Shown in pieces: positions 8,313 through 17,424 of a stretch of DNA of 44,627 nt. The DNA comes from Alphaproteobacteria bacterium (GTDB taxonomy: Bacteria > Pseudomonadota > Gammaproteobacteria > Burkholderiales > Burkholderiaceae_C). How positions within the stretch are numbered: position 1 is the stretch's first letter; each line of letters begins with the position of its first letter. A program made the position numbers and the translations under genes. Under the pieces are notes generated by a model, which was not told where the DNA came from, did not search any database, and saw only the letters and a program-made list of their open reading frames with translations. The DNA is taken from positions 1 through 44,627 of the forward strand of contig JASGCM010000016.1 of NCBI GenBank assembly GCA_030054175.1. Reading direction: 5' to 3'.

Positions 8313-8364
8313 GGGAATCTCCTTTGAACTCAGGAATATACCGCCAAGAGGAAAATCCCGCCGA

Positions 8365-8670
8365 TCAGTCCAGCCGCCAATGCAACAATGCGCTGGCCAA
8401 GCATTTGCCATGGGCGTCCAAGGCCAGCGAACGGGTCACGCCGCCGCCCAAGGACTGGTGCAAAACGAAGTTCAAGGCCTTGAGGTGTGGCAACTCGTAG
8501 CGCACCACCTCGCCCTGCACCACCCCGGCCAAATGCTGTCGCACCCGCTCGGGGGTGAGCGCCGCGCAAAGTCGTGGGTAGTCCACTTCGCTGTAAGCGA
8601 TGACCGACAAGGTCGAACGATTGCCCTTGTCGCCGGTACGGGTGTGGGCGATGTCACGCAGCAGAGTCAT
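8365..8670 (-). CDS. AtuA-like C-terminal domain protein (split partner of the DUF1446 protein)
   Basis: This 101-residue protein (start MTLLRDIAHTRTGDKGN) matches the small domain that in many bacteria follows the DUF1446/AtuA core in the same polypeptide. Its ATG overlaps the TGA of the upstream DUF1446 gene by four bases, so the two are translationally coupled and probably form a complex. Proteins of this kind are found with acyclic terpene and other acyl-CoA degradation genes; the reaction is not known to me. Confidence 0.75.
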   Translation of the reverse strand: MTLLRDIAHTRTGDKGNRSTLSVIAYSEVDYPRLCAALTPERVRQHLAGVVQGEVVRYELPHLKALNFVLHQSLGGGVTRSLALDAHGKCLASALLHWRLD

Positions 8671-10001
8671 GACAACACCTCAACCCGGGGTTGCACCCAA
8701 TCGCGTGGAATCAGTACGGCATCGGCAGCGATGACTTCGCGCACACTTTGTGTGGCCCCTCCGCCACCGGCCGGGCCGTTCAAGTAGAGGGCCTCAACCT
8801 CCCGGGTGACCTGCTTGGCCTGCTCGGGCGTGTCGCAACGGGCGCTGACACGCAGACGCACTTCGGGCGCTTCCCCTGGACTGGAGGCACCGGCCAGAAT
8901 GGCGTTGCAGCCAATCAGGTCAAAGCGTGTCTCCAGATGCCCCAGACCGGCTTCGGCCAGACGCACACGAACGACGTCGAGGGCCAATTGACCGCGCGCC
9001 ACCGCTCCCAAACCAGCATAAGACATTTGGCCGTCAGCAATGTAGCCGTCGCGATAACCCACCGTCACCTTGAGCTGATCGGGACGGGGCTGGCCACGCC
9101 CCTGACTGACACGCACCCGGTCGGGTCCGACCAGTTCCAGGGCCACCGCAGTAAAGTCGGCCACCACATCGGGCTGCAGGTAGCGACTGGGGTCTTCCAG
9201 TTCATACAAGAGTTGCTCGGTACAAGTGGCCAGGGTGACGCACCCCCCCGTGCCGGGCAATTTGGTGAAGATCGCACTGCCGTCGGCTTGAACCTCGGCC
9301 AGCGGGAAGCCCAGGTGCGCCAGATCGGGAACATCTTTGACACCCGGATCGGCAAAATAACCGCCGCTGACCTGGGCGGCGCATTCGAGCAAATGACCCA
9401 GCACCACGCCTTGGCCAAGGCGGTTCCAGTCATTGGCACGCCAGCCAAAGTGGTGCCAGACAGGGGCCAGAAACAGAGCTGGGTCGGCCACTCGGCCCGT
9501 GATGATCAGGTCAGCGCCAGCGTCAATGGCGGGCAGCAGGTGCTCGGCGCCCAAGTAGGCATTGGCTGACACCACCCGATCGCCCAGAGCCGAGAGGGGC
9601 AACTGGCGGTCGATCAGCATCCTCTCGGGGTCGCGCTGCAAGAGAGTAGCCAGTACGTCGTCGCCAGAGAGCAGGGCAATCTTGGGATGCAGGCCCAGTT
9701 CAGCCGCCACCTGTCGTGCCGCCAATGCCGCAGCACGGGGGTGAGCGGCACCCATGTTGGTGATGATGCGTACCCCCTGTGCCATGCAGTCGGGCAAAAC
9801 GGCCCGGATGCGCTCGCGCAACAGAGGGTCGAAGCCCAGGTCGGGGTGGCGTTGTTTTTCGAGCTGGGCCAGAGCGATGGTGCGCTCGGCCAAACATTCA
9901 AAAATGAGCCAGTCGAGTTGACCGCGTCGGGCCAGATCAGCGGCTGGGGGGATCCGATCGCCCGAGTAACCTGCTCCAGAGCCGATGCGCAAGGGGGTCA
10001 T
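8667..10001 (-). CDS. DUF1446 / acyclic terpene utilisation AtuA-family protein
   Basis: From ATG 10001 the product is 444 residues. It opens with the family signature LRIGSGAGYSGDRIPPA, followed by the conserved segments ITNMGAAHPRAAA, AYLGAEHLLPAI and GADLIITGRVADPALFL. AtuA-type proteins accompany citronellol/geraniol catabolism and other acyl-CoA pathways, but their chemistry is not settled. The frame open upstream to 10067 runs into the tRNA gene and is rejected as coding. It is the first gene of the apparent operon with the small partner protein, a Bug protein and an old yellow enzyme. Confidence 0.85.
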   Translation of the reverse strand: MTPLRIGSGAGYSGDRIPPAADLARRGQLDWLIFECLAERTIALAQLEKQRHPDLGFDPLLRERIRAVLPDCMAQGVRIITNMGAAHPRAAALAARQVAAELGLHPKIALLSGDDVLATLLQRDPERMLIDRQLPLSALGDRVVSANAYLGAEHLLPAIDAGADLIITGRVADPALFLAPVWHHFGWRANDWNRLGQGVVLGHLLECAAQVSGGYFADPGVKDVPDLAHLGFPLAEVQADGSAIFTKLPGTGGCVTLATCTEQLLYELEDPSRYLQPDVVADFTAVALELVGPDRVRVSQGRGQPRPDQLKVTVGYRDGYIADGQMSYAGLGAVARGQLALDVVRVRLAEAGLGHLETRFDLIGCNAILAGASSPGEAPEVRLRVSARCDTPEQAKQVTREVEALYLNGPAGGGGATQSVREVIAADAVLIPRDWVQPRVEVLS

Positions 10002-10025
10002 GTACGGGGTGCACCTTGGAAAAGG

Positions 10026-10113
10026 TGGTGCCGGAAGCCGGAATCGAACCGGCACGGTGTTTTGCACCGGCAGATTTTGAATCTGCTGCGTCTACCAATT
10101 TCGCCACTCCGGC
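10026..10113 (-). tRNA. tRNA-Leu (CAA)
   Basis: The minus strand begins GCCGGAGTGGCGAAATTGG and folds as a class II tRNA: acceptor GCCGGAG with TTCCGGC, D arm, anticodon stem GCAGA/TCTGC around loop TTCAAAA (anticodon CAA, reading UUG), a long variable arm (GGTGCAAAACACC) and a T arm with GGTTCGATTCC. The 3' CCA is encoded (bases 10028-10026). Length is 88 including CCA. Confidence 0.95.
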
Positions 10114-10129
10114 ACGGAGGGAAAGCCAA

Positions 10130-10135
10130 ATTATG
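10130..10135 (-). promoter_or_regulatory. Likely extended -10 of the tRNA-Leu promoter
   Basis: Read on the minus strand this is CATAAT preceded by TGC, an extended -10, about 17 bases before the mature 5' end of the tRNA. No good -35 is visible at 17 bases, consistent with an extended -10 promoter. Confidence 0.35.
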
Positions 10136-10148
10136 GCACATTTAGGGC

Positions 10149-11051
10149 ATGAAATACGCAACCATTGAATCTGCCATTGGGAAAACCCCTCTGGTGGCCC
10201 TGCAGCGCATCGGCGCGCAAGCCAATGCCGAGCGCGGCAATGTGGTACTGGGCAAACTCGAGGGCAACAACCCGGCGGGTTCGGTGAAAGACCGACCCGC
10301 ACTGTCCATGATCCAGCGAGCGCAAGAACGGGGCGAGATCAAGCCCGGCGATACGCTGATCGAAGCGACCTCGGGCAACACGGGCATCGCACTGGCCATG
10401 GCGGCGGCCATCAAAGGCTATCGGATGGTCCTGATCATGCCCGAAGACCTTTCGATCGAGCGGGCCCAAACCATGAAAGCCTTCGGCGCTGAATTGATTC
10501 TGACCCCGAAGAGTGGCGGCATGGAATACGCCCGCGACCTGGCCGAGCAGATGCAACGCGATGGCAAGGGCAAGGTGCTTGATCAGTTCGGCAACCCGGA
10601 CAATCCGCGCATCCACTACGAAACCACCGGGCCCGAGATTTGGGCCGACACCCAAGGGGAAATCACCCATTTCGTCTCGGCCATGGGCACCACCGGCACC
10701 ATCACCGGCGTGTCGCGCTATCTGAAGGAAAAAAATCCCAACATCCGCATCATCGGCGCCCAGCCCAGCGAGGGTTCGCGCATTCCGGGCATACGCAAAT
10801 GGCCGCAAGAGTACCTGCCCAAGATTTACGACCCCAGCACGGTCGATGAATTGGTGCTGGTCACCCAGGCCGACGCCGAGGACATGTGCCGCCAGATGGC
10901 GCGCGAAGAAGGCATTTTTGCCGGCATCTCTGCCGCCGGGGCTTGTTGGGTGGCGCAACAGATCGCCGCCCGCGAAAAAAATGCCACCGTGGTGTTCATC
11001 GTCTGCGACCGTGGCGACCGCTACCTGTCCACCGGAGTCTTCCCGGCATGA
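10149..11051 (+). CDS. cysM: Cysteine synthase B (O-acetylserine sulfhydrylase, CysM type)
   Basis: This 300-residue PLP enzyme makes cysteine from O-acetylserine and sulfide or thiosulfate. Lys47 in NNPAGSVKDRPAL binds PLP; SGNTG (75-79) and GTTGT (180-184) hold substrate and phosphate; EGIFAGISAAGA lies near the C-terminus. The length and the Arg in SVKDRPAL favour CysM over CysK. It is the first gene of a compact unit with a Nudix hydrolase (ATGA overlap) and tusA, so sulfur handling is a common theme. Confidence 0.95.
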   Translation: MKYATIESAIGKTPLVALQRIGAQANAERGNVVLGKLEGNNPAGSVKDRPALSMIQRAQERGEIKPGDTLIEATSGNTGIALAMAAAIKGYRMVLIMPEDLSIERAQTMKAFGAELILTPKSGGMEYARDLAEQMQRDGKGKVLDQFGNPDNPRIHYETTGPEIWADTQGEITHFVSAMGTTGTITGVSRYLKEKNPNIRIIGAQPSEGSRIPGIRKWPQEYLPKIYDPSTVDELVLVTQADAEDMCRQMAREEGIFAGISAAGACWVAQQIAAREKNATVVFIVCDRGDRYLSTGVFPA

Positions 11052-11596
11052 GCGCCAATCACCGTTTTTGCCCCACCTGCGCCAACCCGCTGGAATGGCT
11101 CGGCCGCCTGGAAGACGGGGGGGCTAAAGAGCGTCTGTGCTGCACCTCGTGCGGCTGGACGCACTGGAACAACCCGGTGCCGGTCTTGGGCGCCATCGTG
11201 GAATGGCAGGGGCGCATTTTGCTGGCGCGCAATGCCGCCTGGTCGGGTCGACGCTTCGCCCTCATCACGGGGTTCATGGAGGCCGGAGAAAGCCCCGAAG
11301 AAGGCATCTCGCGCGAGTTGATGGAAGAGACCCAACTGAGCGTCAAGGAATTGTCCTTGGTGGGGGTTTATGACCACCAGCGCATGAATCAGGTCCTGAT
11401 CGTCTACCATGCTCACGCCGAAGGGACCGAGGTGAAACTCTCACCCGAACTGGCAGAATACAAGCTTTACAAGCCCGAAGACATCATCTGTTGGCCCTCC
11501 GGCACGGGCCGGGGCGTGGCCGATTGGCAGCGCCGCCGTGGCATCGAGCCGCGTTTCATGGATTGGGCCGAGAGAGAGCGTTTGAACATCGAATGA
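11048..11596 (+). CDS. Nudix hydrolase with N-terminal zinc ribbon
   Basis: ATG 11048 overlaps the cysM stop by four bases and yields 182 residues. Cys8, Cys11, Cys32 and Cys35 form a zinc ribbon like that of NudC-type NADH pyrophosphatases, and the Nudix box spans residues 75-97 (GFMEAGESPEEG, then SRELMEETQL); the usual Gly near its end is Gln. It lacks the N-terminal domain of true NudC. It should hydrolyse a nucleoside diphosphate linked to another moiety; the exact substrate cannot be read from the sequence. Confidence 0.88.
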   Translation: MSANHRFCPTCANPLEWLGRLEDGGAKERLCCTSCGWTHWNNPVPVLGAIVEWQGRILLARNAAWSGRRFALITGFMEAGESPEEGISRELMEETQLSVKELSLVGVYDHQRMNQVLIVYHAHAEGTEVKLSPELAEYKLYKPEDIICWPSGTGRGVADWQRRRGIEPRFMDWAERERLNIE

Positions 11597-11603
11597 GTGT
11601 CGC

Positions 11604-11831
11604 ATGAATATCGATCAAGAGCTGGATACCCGTGGGCTGAATTGCCCGTTGCCGATTTTGAAAGCCAAGAAAGCACTGACCGCCATGCAAAGCGGTCAGC
11701 TGCTCAAAGTGCTGGCCACCGATGCCGGGTCTTTGCGTGACTTCGCCGCTTTTGCCAAACAGACGGGCAACGAGTTGATCGAGCAACAAACCATTGGCAA
11801 CGAGTTCGTCCACGTCCTCAAGCGCAAATAA
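11604..11831 (+). CDS. tusA: TusA/SirA-family sulfurtransferase
   Basis: The 75-residue protein has the family hallmark Cys14 in RGLNCPLPILKAKKAL, the cysteine that carries persulfide sulfur. TusA relays sulfur from cysteine desulfurase towards tRNA 2-thiolation and other acceptors. It lies 7 bases after the Nudix gene. Other TusA-like proteins serve sulfur oxidation or redox sensing, so the exact role is open, but the neighbouring cysM fits a sulfur role. Confidence 0.9.
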   Translation: MNIDQELDTRGLNCPLPILKAKKALTAMQSGQLLKVLATDAGSLRDFAAFAKQTGNELIEQQTIGNEFVHVLKRK

Positions 11832-11843
11832 ACCGCGTCGGCC

Positions 11844-12764
11844 CTAGCCAACCAGCCCATCGCGCACCTTCGGATAGCGCAAGACCAATTTCAATTCGAG
11901 TTTCAGGCGATCATTGCGCATGCGTCTGGACTCTGACATGAAACTCAGCATCACGGGCGGCAATTCGGACTGGGCTTGCGAGCGCGGGATCCTGGTTGGT
12001 CGAGACATGCCATACAAATCGGCCGCCATGTCCATGTAATCGCCCATGCGAAGGTCGCTGTCATCGCTGACGTGATAAACGCGCTGGGGCCGAGCCGCGA
12101 ACAGCGAACGCACCGCCGCCCGGGCCAAGTCATCGGCATGGATGTGATTGGTGTAGACATCATCTTCAGCACGTAAAACGGGCGTGCCACGGCGCAGCCG
12201 CTCGCGCGGTGTGCCGCCATCGCGGTCTGGGGCATAAATGCCAGGGACACGCAATATCGATGCCGCGCTGCCACCCAGTAGGCGACGCCCCCAGGCGCGT
12301 ATCTCGGCCTCGGCGTCGACCCTCCGCCAGGCGCGTTCGGTCGTTGGTCTCAGCGGGTAACATTCGCTGACCCACGCTCCGGCGCAGTCGCCATACACAC
12401 CGGTGGTCGAGGCATAGACCAAATGCTGCGGCGTGGTTCGACGTTGCAAGACGCGCAACAGTTGGCGTGTTCTGGGGTCTTCTCGCCCCGCCATGGGGGG
12501 CGGCGCCAGATGCAACACGCGCTGCGCCAGTCCTGCCAACCGAGCCAGAGTGTCGGGCCGGTCCAAATTGCCCACCAAAGGCACGGCCCCACCGGCACGC
12601 AACTCGGCGACCCGCTCAGGGCTGGAGGTCAAGGCAAGCACCCTTACTTTGGCAGGTAAGGTCCGCAGCACGCGCAAGCCCACATCACCACAGCCCACGA
12701 TCAAGACTCGGGTGCGGCGAAAACGCGAGGGCAAGGCGCCCAAAGGGCTCTGGTTTGAAGGCAA
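11844..12764 (-). CDS. NAD-dependent epimerase/dehydratase-like SDR protein
   Basis: The 306-residue protein has an N-terminal Rossmann fold with VLIVGCGDVGLRVL and the atypical SDR pattern of the YeeZ group, with YASTTGVYGD carrying the Ser/Tyr region and a Lys-less active site (TERAWRRVDAE). Members are nucleotide-sugar epimerase relatives of unclear activity. It is convergent with tusA, 12 bases away, and divergent from the ferredoxin reductase gene. Confidence 0.8.
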   Translation of the reverse strand: MPSNQSPLGALPSRFRRTRVLIVGCGDVGLRVLRTLPAKVRVLALTSSPERVAELRAGGAVPLVGNLDRPDTLARLAGLAQRVLHLAPPPMAGREDPRTRQLLRVLQRRTTPQHLVYASTTGVYGDCAGAWVSECYPLRPTTERAWRRVDAEAEIRAWGRRLLGGSAASILRVPGIYAPDRDGGTPRERLRRGTPVLRAEDDVYTNHIHADDLARAAVRSLFAARPQRVYHVSDDSDLRMGDYMDMAADLYGMSRPTRIPRSQAQSELPPVMLSFMSESRRMRNDRLKLELKLVLRYPKVRDGLVG

Positions 12765-12808
12765 AATGAGGGGTTAGTGTCTGTAACAGTCCCAGAGGAT
12801 AACCAAAG

Positions 12809-13846
12809 ATGAGCTTTCATGTCACCGTTCAGCCCAGCGGCCGTCATTATGAAACGGGTGAGAACGAGACCATCCTGGCTGCCGGAATGCGTCAGGGCAT
12901 CGGATTGCCCTATGGCTGTAAAGACGGGGCCTGCGGATCGTGCAAATGCAAAAAACTCTCTGGCAATGTGGTGCATGGCAACCACCAGTCCAAAGCCCTC
13001 AGTGCCGATGAAGAAGCCCAAGGCTTTGTGCTGACCTGTTGCGCCACAGCCCAGTCGGACGTGGTGCTCGAATCGCGTCAGGTGGTCGATGTCGGCCAAT
13101 CCCCGGTGAAAAAAATGCCGGTGCGGGTGATGGCGCTGGACAAAAAATCAGCCGAAGTCATGTGGGTCAAGTTGCAACTGCCCGCCAACGACCGCTTTCA
13201 ATTCCATGCCGGCCAATACATCGACTTTCTCTTGCGCGACGGATCCCGCCGCAGCTACTCGATGGCCAACGCGCCTCACTTGCTGACCGAGCAGGTCCAA
13301 GCGGTCGAACTGCACATCCGGCACATGCCGGGGGGCAAGTTCACCGACCATGTGTTTGGCGCCATGAAAGAAAAAGACATCTTGCGCGTCGAAGGCCCCT
13401 TGGGCAGTTTCTTTCTGCGTGAAGACAGCGACAAGCCCATCGTGCTGCTGGCCTCGGGCACAGGCTTTGCCCCCATCAAAGCACTGATCGAACACATGCG
13501 ATTCAAAGGAATCCAACGCCCCGCCACCTTGTATTGGGGCGGGCGTCGACCGTCGGATTTGTACCTGGACGACTGGGTGCGCACTCAACTCGGCGAAATG
13601 CCACAACTCCGCTATGTCCCGGTGGTTTCAGACGCCTTGAACGAAGACGCCTGGAGCGGTCGCACCGGTTTCGTTCATCGGGCGGTACTGGAAGATTTCC
13701 CCGATCTGTCTGGTCACCAAGTCTACGCCTGCGGCGCGCCCGTCGTGGTCGACTCGGCGCGGGCTGATTTCTCAGCCCATGCGGGCTTACCCGCAGACGA
13801 GTTCTATGCCGACTCGTTCACATCGGAAGCCGACAAGGCGGCCTGA
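12809..13846 (+). CDS. 2Fe-2S ferredoxin/FAD/NAD(P)H reductase fusion (AscD-like)
   Basis: In 345 residues this holds a plant-type 2Fe-2S ferredoxin (Cys37, 42, 45 and 77, with YGCKDGACGSCKC), an FAD-binding ferredoxin-reductase barrel (RRSYSMANAP) and an NAD(P)H domain (LLASGTGFAPIKA, then YACGAP). Proteins of this build include the CDP-6-deoxy-delta-3,4-glucoseen reductase AscD and the reductase parts of oxygenases. With no 3,6-dideoxysugar genes nearby, a general electron-transfer role is equally possible. GAGG lies upstream of the start. A Bug gene follows after 20 bases on the same strand. Confidence 0.9.
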   Translation: MSFHVTVQPSGRHYETGENETILAAGMRQGIGLPYGCKDGACGSCKCKKLSGNVVHGNHQSKALSADEEAQGFVLTCCATAQSDVVLESRQVVDVGQSPVKKMPVRVMALDKKSAEVMWVKLQLPANDRFQFHAGQYIDFLLRDGSRRSYSMANAPHLLTEQVQAVELHIRHMPGGKFTDHVFGAMKEKDILRVEGPLGSFFLREDSDKPIVLLASGTGFAPIKALIEHMRFKGIQRPATLYWGGRRPSDLYLDDWVRTQLGEMPQLRYVPVVSDALNEDAWSGRTGFVHRAVLEDFPDLSGHQVYACGAPVVVDSARADFSAHAGLPADEFYADSFTSEADKAA

Positions 13847-13866
13847 CGTCAGAAAGATCCATCACC

Positions 13867-14844
13867 ATGAAGCCATTGAAACTGCAAGCGCGTCTTTGGG
13901 CCTTGGGTGCCCTGTTGTTGTCTCCTTGCGCGTTGTGGGCACAAGAGCGGGCTCCCATCCGCCTGATCGTGCCCTACGCAGCTGGCGGCCCCATCGATGT
14001 CACCGCCCGTGTGCTGGCCGAAAAAGTCAAAGACAGCCTGGGGACTGTGGTGGTCGAGAACAAACCCGGGGCCGGCGGCAATTTGGGTGTGGACCTGGTG
14101 GCCAAGGCCGCCCCAGACGGCAAGACCATGGGGATCGCCGCCGTGGCCACACACGCCATCAACCCCTGGTTGTTCACCCGCATGCCGTTTCAAGCCGAGC
14201 GCGACTTTGCCCCCATCACCCAATGGGTGCGGGTACCCAATGTCGTGGTCATGAACAGCGACACCGCCCGCCGATTGAACATCCGCAACATGGCCGACTT
14301 CATCACTTATGCCAAGGTCCATCCGGGTCAGCTCAATATGGGCTCAGGGGGCAATGGCAGCGCGGGGCATCTGGCCGGTGAGATGCTGAAAAAAGAAGCC
14401 GGTATCTTCGCTGTGCACATTCCTTACAACGGTGGCAACCCGGCGCAGCTGGCCTTGTTATCGGGTCAGGTCGACTTCAACATCGACAACCTGGCCACTG
14501 CCTCGGCCAACATCGCCGCCGGCAAATTAACCCCTTTGGCCGTGACCTCGGCCCAGCGCTCGCCGCAGCTGCCACAAGTGCCCAGCCTGACCGAGAGTCT
14601 GCCCGGCTTGGTGATCGACACCTGGTGGGGTCTGGTGGCTCCGGCCGGCACCCCGGCCGATGCAATACAAAAGATCAATCAAGCCTTTGTCGCCGCCCTG
14701 CAAGACCCCGATACGCGCAGCCGATTCGCCAAACTGATGGCCGAACCCACACCGACCACACCAGCACAGTTCGGGCAGTTCATGGACGCTGAGCGCAAGC
14801 GCTACGAGTCGGTGGTGAAACAAAGCAGCGCCAAAGTCGACTGA
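13867..14844 (+). CDS. Bug/TctC-family periplasmic substrate-binding protein
   Basis: This 325-residue protein has a signal peptide (MKPLKLQARLW, hydrophobic core, ALWAQ) followed by the Bug signature PIRLIVPYAAGGPIDVT and the later HIPYNGGNPAQLALLSGQVD. The Asp that usually ends the signature loop is present (PIDVT). It is 20 bases after the ferredoxin reductase gene and convergent with livF. The ligand is unknown. Confidence 0.93.
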   Translation: MKPLKLQARLWALGALLLSPCALWAQERAPIRLIVPYAAGGPIDVTARVLAEKVKDSLGTVVVENKPGAGGNLGVDLVAKAAPDGKTMGIAAVATHAINPWLFTRMPFQAERDFAPITQWVRVPNVVVMNSDTARRLNIRNMADFITYAKVHPGQLNMGSGGNGSAGHLAGEMLKKEAGIFAVHIPYNGGNPAQLALLSGQVDFNIDNLATASANIAAGKLTPLAVTSAQRSPQLPQVPSLTESLPGLVIDTWWGLVAPAGTPADAIQKINQAFVAALQDPDTRSRFAKLMAEPTPTTPAQFGQFMDAERKRYESVVKQSSAKVD

Positions 14845-14856
14845 ACCCCGCTTGGC

Positions 14857-15570
14857 TCAGTGCCCCAGATAGGCCTCGCGCACCTGGGTGTCGTGCAACA
14901 ATTGTCCGGCCGGGCCGCTCGCGCTGATCACGCCCGACTCCATCACATAGGCCCGGTCTGACATCTGCAAGGCGCGACTGGCGTTTTGTTCTACCAAGAG
15001 CAGGGTGACGCCTTCGCGAGACACCAGATCGATGACCTCAAAAATCTTGTCGACCATCACTGGCGATAAGCCCATGGATGGCTCATCGAGCAGCAACACC
15101 CGGGGCCGTGACATCAAGGCCCGACCCATGGCCAGCATCTGTTGCTCACCGCCCGACAAGGTTCCGGCCAACTGGGTTTTGCGCTCGGCCAGACGAGGAA
15201 ACAGTGACCAGACGCGCTCCAGATCAGAGGCGATTTGAGCGTCGCGCCGCACATGCGCCCCCATCTGCAGATTCTCCAGGATCGACATCCGCGCGAACAC
15301 GCCACGCCCCTCGGGCACCATCACCAGTCCGCGCTGCACCAGATCCCATGCTCCCAAGCTGGTGGTGGCCTGCCCCATCAGACTCACCTGACCCGCTTGT
15401 ACAGGCAACAAACCGGTCACGGCCTTGAGGACCGTGGTCTTGCCCGCGCCGTTGGAGCCAATCAAGCAGACCTTCTCACCAGCGCGGACTTCCATGTCCA
15501 CCCCTTTGACGGCCCGAATGCCCCCGTACGCAACCTCCAGCCCGCGCACCGACAACAGGACTTCAGACAT
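14857..15570 (-). CDS. livF: Branched-chain amino acid/amide ABC transporter ATPase LivF
   Basis: ATG 15570 overlaps the livG stop and gives 237 residues. It has Walker A GSNGAGKTT, the signature LSGGEQQML and Walker B VLLLDEPSMGL, the last with the LivF-type MGLSP. With LivG it drives uptake through LivHM. It is last in a livHMGF minus-strand operon. Ligands of this class include leucine-type amino acids, urea, amides and aromatic acids; without a binding protein in the cluster the substrate is undetermined. Confidence 0.95.
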   Translation of the reverse strand: MSEVLLSVRGLEVAYGGIRAVKGVDMEVRAGEKVCLIGSNGAGKTTVLKAVTGLLPVQAGQVSLMGQATTSLGAWDLVQRGLVMVPEGRGVFARMSILENLQMGAHVRRDAQIASDLERVWSLFPRLAERKTQLAGTLSGGEQQMLAMGRALMSRPRVLLLDEPSMGLSPVMVDKIFEVIDLVSREGVTLLLVEQNASRALQMSDRAYVMESGVISASGPAGQLLHDTQVREAYLGH

Positions 15571-16339
15571 GGCTGGCTCCCGTGCCCAAATAGGCCGCAA
15601 TCACTTGGGGGTTGCTTTGCACTTCAGCTGGATTGCCTTCGCAGATGACCTTGCCATAGTCCAACACCGTGACGCGGTCGCACAACCCCATCACCAACTT
15701 GACATCGTGCTCAATCAGCAAGACCGTGCAACGTTCGCGGCGGATGCGATCGATCAGTTCGCGCAATTGCATTTTCTCGGTCGGGTTCATACCGGCAGCG
15801 GGCTCATCGAGCGCCAGCAAGACAGGCTCGGTGGCCAAGGCACGAGCGATCTCCAAGCGGCGCTGATCGCCATACGACAAGGTGCGCGCTTTGTGGTGCG
15901 TCATGGCACCCAAACCCACCTCATCCAACAATCCCTGGGCGTGATCGGCCATTTGTCGTTCTTGCGCCATGAATCGGCGGCTCTTGAAGATCGCGCCCAA
16001 AACACCACTATCGGTGCGCACGTGGCGCCCCACCATGACATTCTCCAGCGCCGTCATTTCGGCAAACAGCCTGATGTTTTGAAAGGTGCGGGCGATGCCC
16101 GCGCGCGCCACTTCGTGAACGGCAGTGGGTTGATAAGGCCGCCCCTGCAACTCGAACTCACCGCTGTCGGGGGTGTACATGCCGGTGATGACGTTGAAAA
16201 AGGTGGTCTTACCCGCTCCATTGGGTCCGATCAAGCCGTAAATTTGTCCTGGCTCAATGCGCAACCCCACCTCGCTGAGCGCCTGCAATCCGCCAAATCG
16301 CTTATTGACACCTCGCACTTGCAAAACGGGGGCAGTCAT
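15563..16339 (-). CDS. livG: Branched-chain amino acid/amide ABC transporter ATPase LivG
   Basis: In 258 residues it carries Walker A GPNGAGKTT, the signature LSYGDQRRLEIARAL, Walker B LLALDEPAAGMNP (AAGMNP is typical of LivG) and the C-terminal extension of the family. Its ATG overlaps the livM stop by four bases. Confidence 0.95.
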   Translation of the reverse strand: MTAPVLQVRGVNKRFGGLQALSEVGLRIEPGQIYGLIGPNGAGKTTFFNVITGMYTPDSGEFELQGRPYQPTAVHEVARAGIARTFQNIRLFAEMTALENVMVGRHVRTDSGVLGAIFKSRRFMAQERQMADHAQGLLDEVGLGAMTHHKARTLSYGDQRRLEIARALATEPVLLALDEPAAGMNPTEKMQLRELIDRIRRERCTVLLIEHDVKLVMGLCDRVTVLDYGKVICEGNPAEVQSNPQVIAAYLGTGASHV

Positions 16340-17415
16340 GCATCACCTCTGCTGCGGCGCTCAGGCGCTGGCCACAGACCGCTGGGGCGCCACAGCATGA
16401 CCCCGATCATGGCCAGCGCAATCAGCAGTTGGCGCAAGATGGCCGCGTCGATGCGCCCACCGGTCAAGTCTTGCAAGGGGCCGGCCACGTAACGCAGCAC
16501 CTCGGGCAAGGTCGCCAACAGGAAGGCCCCCAAGATGACCCCCGGCAAATGGCCAATCCCACCCAAGACCACCATGGCCACGATCATCACCGACTCCATC
16601 AGGCTGAAGGACTCGGGTGAAACGAAGCTTTGAAAGGAGGCGAACATGCAACCAGACACGCCACCAAAGGTCGCCCCCAGGCCAAAGGCCAACAGTTTCA
16701 TGTTGCGGGTATGGATGCCCATGGCTCTGGCGGCGAGTTCGTCTTCGCGAATAGCCATCCAAGCGCGACCGATGCGAGAGTTGGCCAAGCGGTGGCAGAT
16801 CAGCACGCTGACCAGTACCAAGGACAGGAACAGGTAGTAATACAAAGTGACCGAAGGCAGTTTCATGAAACCCAAATCGAGCGGGCGGGACAAGGGGTGC
16901 CCCAACACCGTGATCGGGTCGATCGAACCGATGCCGCGTGGCCCGTTGGTCAGATTGATCGGGTGATCGAGGTTGTTCATGAAAATGCGGATGATCTCGC
17001 CAAAACCCAGTGTCACGATGGCCAGATAGTCACCGCGCAGCTTCAGAGTGGGCGCGCCCAGCAAGGCACCTGTTAGTCCAGCCAGCAATGCCGCCAAAGG
17101 CACCACCACCCACAGTGGCATGTGCAGCCCGCCCGGGAAGATGGCCGCCAAGGCCGGAAAGGCATCGAGCAAATGTGGCGAGGCCAGCAGGGCGAACATA
17201 TAAGCCCCTACAGCGTAAAAAGCGACATAGCCCAAATCGAGCAAACCGGCATAACCGACCACCACGTTCAAGCCCAAGGCCAGTAGCACATAGAGCAAGG
17301 CCACATCCACAATGCGAACCCAGCCGTTGCCGAACTGTTGCAACACCAGAGGGAGCACCAGCAGGGCCAACAGTCCCAGCCATTTTTGTCGTGATGAAAT
17401 TTGACTCAGATCCAT
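16336..17415 (-). CDS. livM: Branched-chain amino acid/amide ABC transporter permease LivM
   Basis: The 359-residue protein has about nine to ten hydrophobic segments and the permease loop LANSRIGRAWMAIREDELAA, the EAA-like contact with the ATPases. The Gly-rich LGLNVVVGYAGLLDLGYVAF is characteristic of LivM. It begins 9 bases after livH ends. Confidence 0.95.
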   Translation of the reverse strand: MDLSQISSRQKWLGLLALLVLPLVLQQFGNGWVRIVDVALLYVLLALGLNVVVGYAGLLDLGYVAFYAVGAYMFALLASPHLLDAFPALAAIFPGGLHMPLWVVVPLAALLAGLTGALLGAPTLKLRGDYLAIVTLGFGEIIRIFMNNLDHPINLTNGPRGIGSIDPITVLGHPLSRPLDLGFMKLPSVTLYYYLFLSLVLVSVLICHRLANSRIGRAWMAIREDELAARAMGIHTRNMKLLAFGLGATFGGVSGCMFASFQSFVSPESFSLMESVMIVAMVVLGGIGHLPGVILGAFLLATLPEVLRYVAGPLQDLTGGRIDAAILRQLLIALAMIGVMLWRPSGLWPAPERRSRGDA

Positions 17416-17424
17416 GGTCGGCCT

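Noticed and set aside
10002..10067. Upstream extension of the DUF1446 frame
   Set aside because: It runs into the tRNA-Leu gene; the ATG at 10001 gives the family's normal start.
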